Part shown: piece after piece, positions 62,977-64,000 of the stretch | Position numbering within the stretch: the stretch's first letter is position 1 | Layout: each line of letters starts with the position of its first letter | From: CBDCUQ01 sp965222835 | GTDB taxonomy: Bacteria; Pseudomonadota; Alphaproteobacteria; Rhizobiales; Hyphomicrobiaceae | Length of the DNA: 64,000 bases | Reading direction: 5' to 3' | Assembly: GCA_965222835.1 (NCBI GenBank) | Contig: CBDCUQ010000004.1 | Span: forward strand, 806,001 to 870,000 | Program-made: the position numbers and the translations under genes | The notes under the pieces: generated by a model | The model's input: the letters and a program-made list of their open reading frames with translations, nothing else | The model's database searches: none | What the model was told of the DNA's origin: nothing

Positions 62977-63831
62977 ATGGATATGAATGAGAAGAACGGC
63001 CAACCTAGCATGGAGGAGATCTTGGCGTCGATACGCCGGATCATTGCTGAGGATCCGTCGGAGGCCGCAGCCGGTGCTGAACAGGGCGCGAGAATCGGGG
63101 CGCAGGTGGCCGGACCAGTTGACGAGTCCGTAGAATTCGAACTGCCTTCGATTTTCCGATCGCAGTCCGGCGAGCCACAACAAAAGCAAGCACCGCGGTT
63201 TAATCGTTTGACCGATGCCATTCGCGGAAATCAATCCGAGACCGCACCCGAAGGCCAATCCGGCCCGCAATCTCCGTCCGGACTGAGTTCTTTGCATTCC
63301 AATCGATCGGATGGCGCACCTGAGGCCTTGCGTCCGGGCGACGTGCAGTCGACAGCGTCGTCTGCTGGCTACGTTTCACCGGCCGCGCCAACGCCTGCTG
63401 GGACATCGAACGAAAATGTCAAACGGGTTATGGCGCCGTTCAAGGATACACGTTTTGCGCAGATGGCGGATTCGCCTGCGCCGGTTCTCTCTCCGGTGCC
63501 CGAGCCATCAGCCGCACCGATGCCCGTACAAGAGACTCCTCATGCCACGACCGGCATTGGTCAGCCGCCGACCGTGCCGCCCCCGCTTGCGCCGCAGTAT
63601 GGGAGTTCGGGTCCGGCCGTTGGCGGGCCTGATTACGGAGGCGCGGCAAACCCTGGTGGGGGTGCCGATGTCATGGCTGGCAATGGCTCTATTGAGGATG
63701 CTACGGCCGAACTGCTGCGTCCGATGCTCCGCCAATGGCTGACCGATAACATGCCCCGTATGGTCGAGAAGGCGCTGCACATCGAGGTGGCCGCCAGCGT
63801 CAACGTTCCGAAGAAGCCGTCCGGTCTATAG
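62977..63831 (+). CDS. popZ: PopZ-like polar organising protein (DUF2497)
   Basis: A 284-aa protein with the PopZ layout. A short conserved N-terminal helix (SMEEILASIRRIIAED) is followed by about 190 residues rich in Pro, Ala, Ser and Gln with little order, then the conserved C-terminal helices (IEDATAELLRPMLRQWLTDN and MPRMVEKALHIEVA). PopZ forms a self-assembling network at the cell pole that anchors the chromosomal centromere and cell-cycle proteins. The disordered middle is less acidic than in Caulobacter. In relatives popZ follows tolC and precedes valS, so valS would be expected just beyond the window. Confidence 0.87.
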   Translation: MDMNEKNGQPSMEEILASIRRIIAEDPSEAAAGAEQGARIGAQVAGPVDESVEFELPSIFRSQSGEPQQKQAPRFNRLTDAIRGNQSETAPEGQSGPQSPSGLSSLHSNRSDGAPEALRPGDVQSTASSAGYVSPAAPTPAGTSNENVKRVMAPFKDTRFAQMADSPAPVLSPVPEPSAAPMPVQETPHATTGIGQPPTVPPPLAPQYGSSGPAVGGPDYGGAANPGGGADVMAGNGSIEDATAELLRPMLRQWLTDNMPRMVEKALHIEVAASVNVPKKPSGL

Positions 63832-63847
63832 CGCCCCTGTTCCAAGG

Positions 63848-63879
63848 TCCCGGGGCCGACCGGATGCTCCGGGGCTTTT
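63848..63879 (+). terminator. Probable terminator after popZ
   Basis: TCCCGGGG (63848-63855) and CTCCGGGG (63867-63874) can pair over 8 positions including two T-G or G-T pairs, followed by C and TTTT (63876-63879). It lies 16 bases after the popZ stop. The last 120 bases of the window are without a recognised gene. Confidence 0.5.
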
Positions 63880-64000
63880 CATACTGCCTTGGGTCTATGG
63901 TGCTTCCATATTTGGCAGGGTATCGACGTTGGAACGCCGCATTTCTGTGGCGTTTGGTGTGTAGCAATTCCGTTGCTGCGTTGCCGGACTGTCCCTGGCG

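Overview
The window looks like a chromosomal segment of a methylotroph-related alphaproteobacterium in the Hyphomicrobiales, most probably Hyphomicrobiaceae (Hyphomicrobium/Filomicrobium type). The main evidence is a hydroxypyruvate reductase at 27698-28663 that, from memory, matches the Hyphomicrobium methylovorum glycerate dehydrogenase closely in length (321 aa) and sequence. Other alphaproteobacterial markers agree: a C4-pathway 5-aminolevulinate synthase, a PopZ-like protein next to tolC, an LdtR/L,D-transpeptidase pair, and a RibB with a degenerate second domain. No phage, transposase, CRISPR array or rRNA operon was seen.

Layout. (1) 1-4.9 kb: envelope protease functions (3' end of hflC, a DUF2065 protein, a DegP-type protease), then psd and pssA for phosphatidylethanolamine, then rfbC. 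(2) 4.9-27.5 kb: surface polysaccharide and signalling. An orphan TadG-like protein, a single-domain response regulator and a large hybrid kinase with Hpt domain lead into manC, a HerA-like ATPase, a soluble histidine kinase, four glycosyltransferases, a polymerase/ligase, a polyprenyl-phosphate sugar transferase, a Wzc-like protein whose kinase motifs are degenerate, a beta-barrel protein and a Wza-like lipoprotein. (3) 27.5-33.6 kb: hprA, a DUF4186 gene, purD and several small, mostly exported or membrane proteins of unknown role. (4) 33.6-39.3 kb: a PQQ-dependent dehydrogenase lying between a diverged relic of the thiE 3' end and the real thiE, then thiE-thiG, a 30-codon membrane ORF, a GNAT gene, pal and thiS, all on the minus strand. 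(5) 39.7-46 kb: a fused LplT-Aas phospholipid acylation protein, an extensin-like protein with a large basic insert, and a 3-hydroxyisobutyryl-CoA hydrolase-like enzyme. (6) 46.3-59.4 kb: ldtR and an L,D-transpeptidase, hemA, glyA, a small membrane protein, the nrdR-ribD-ribE-ribB-ribH-nusB-thiL operon and a second L,D-transpeptidase. (7) 59.4-64 kb: tRNA-Asn and tRNA-Cys on the minus strand, a pcm-like methyltransferase, tolC and popZ.

Together the genes give an envelope-centred picture: phospholipid head-group synthesis and repair, exopolysaccharide assembly under two-component control, 3-3 peptidoglycan cross-linking, and Pal/TolC outer-membrane functions, mixed with C1/serine, haem, riboflavin and thiamine metabolism. 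The observations most worth checking are the degenerate Wzc ATPase, the thiE relic flanking the PQQ dehydrogenase, the 30-aa membrane microprotein and several strong inverted repeats in intergenic DNA. I found nothing that amounts to a complete new system.
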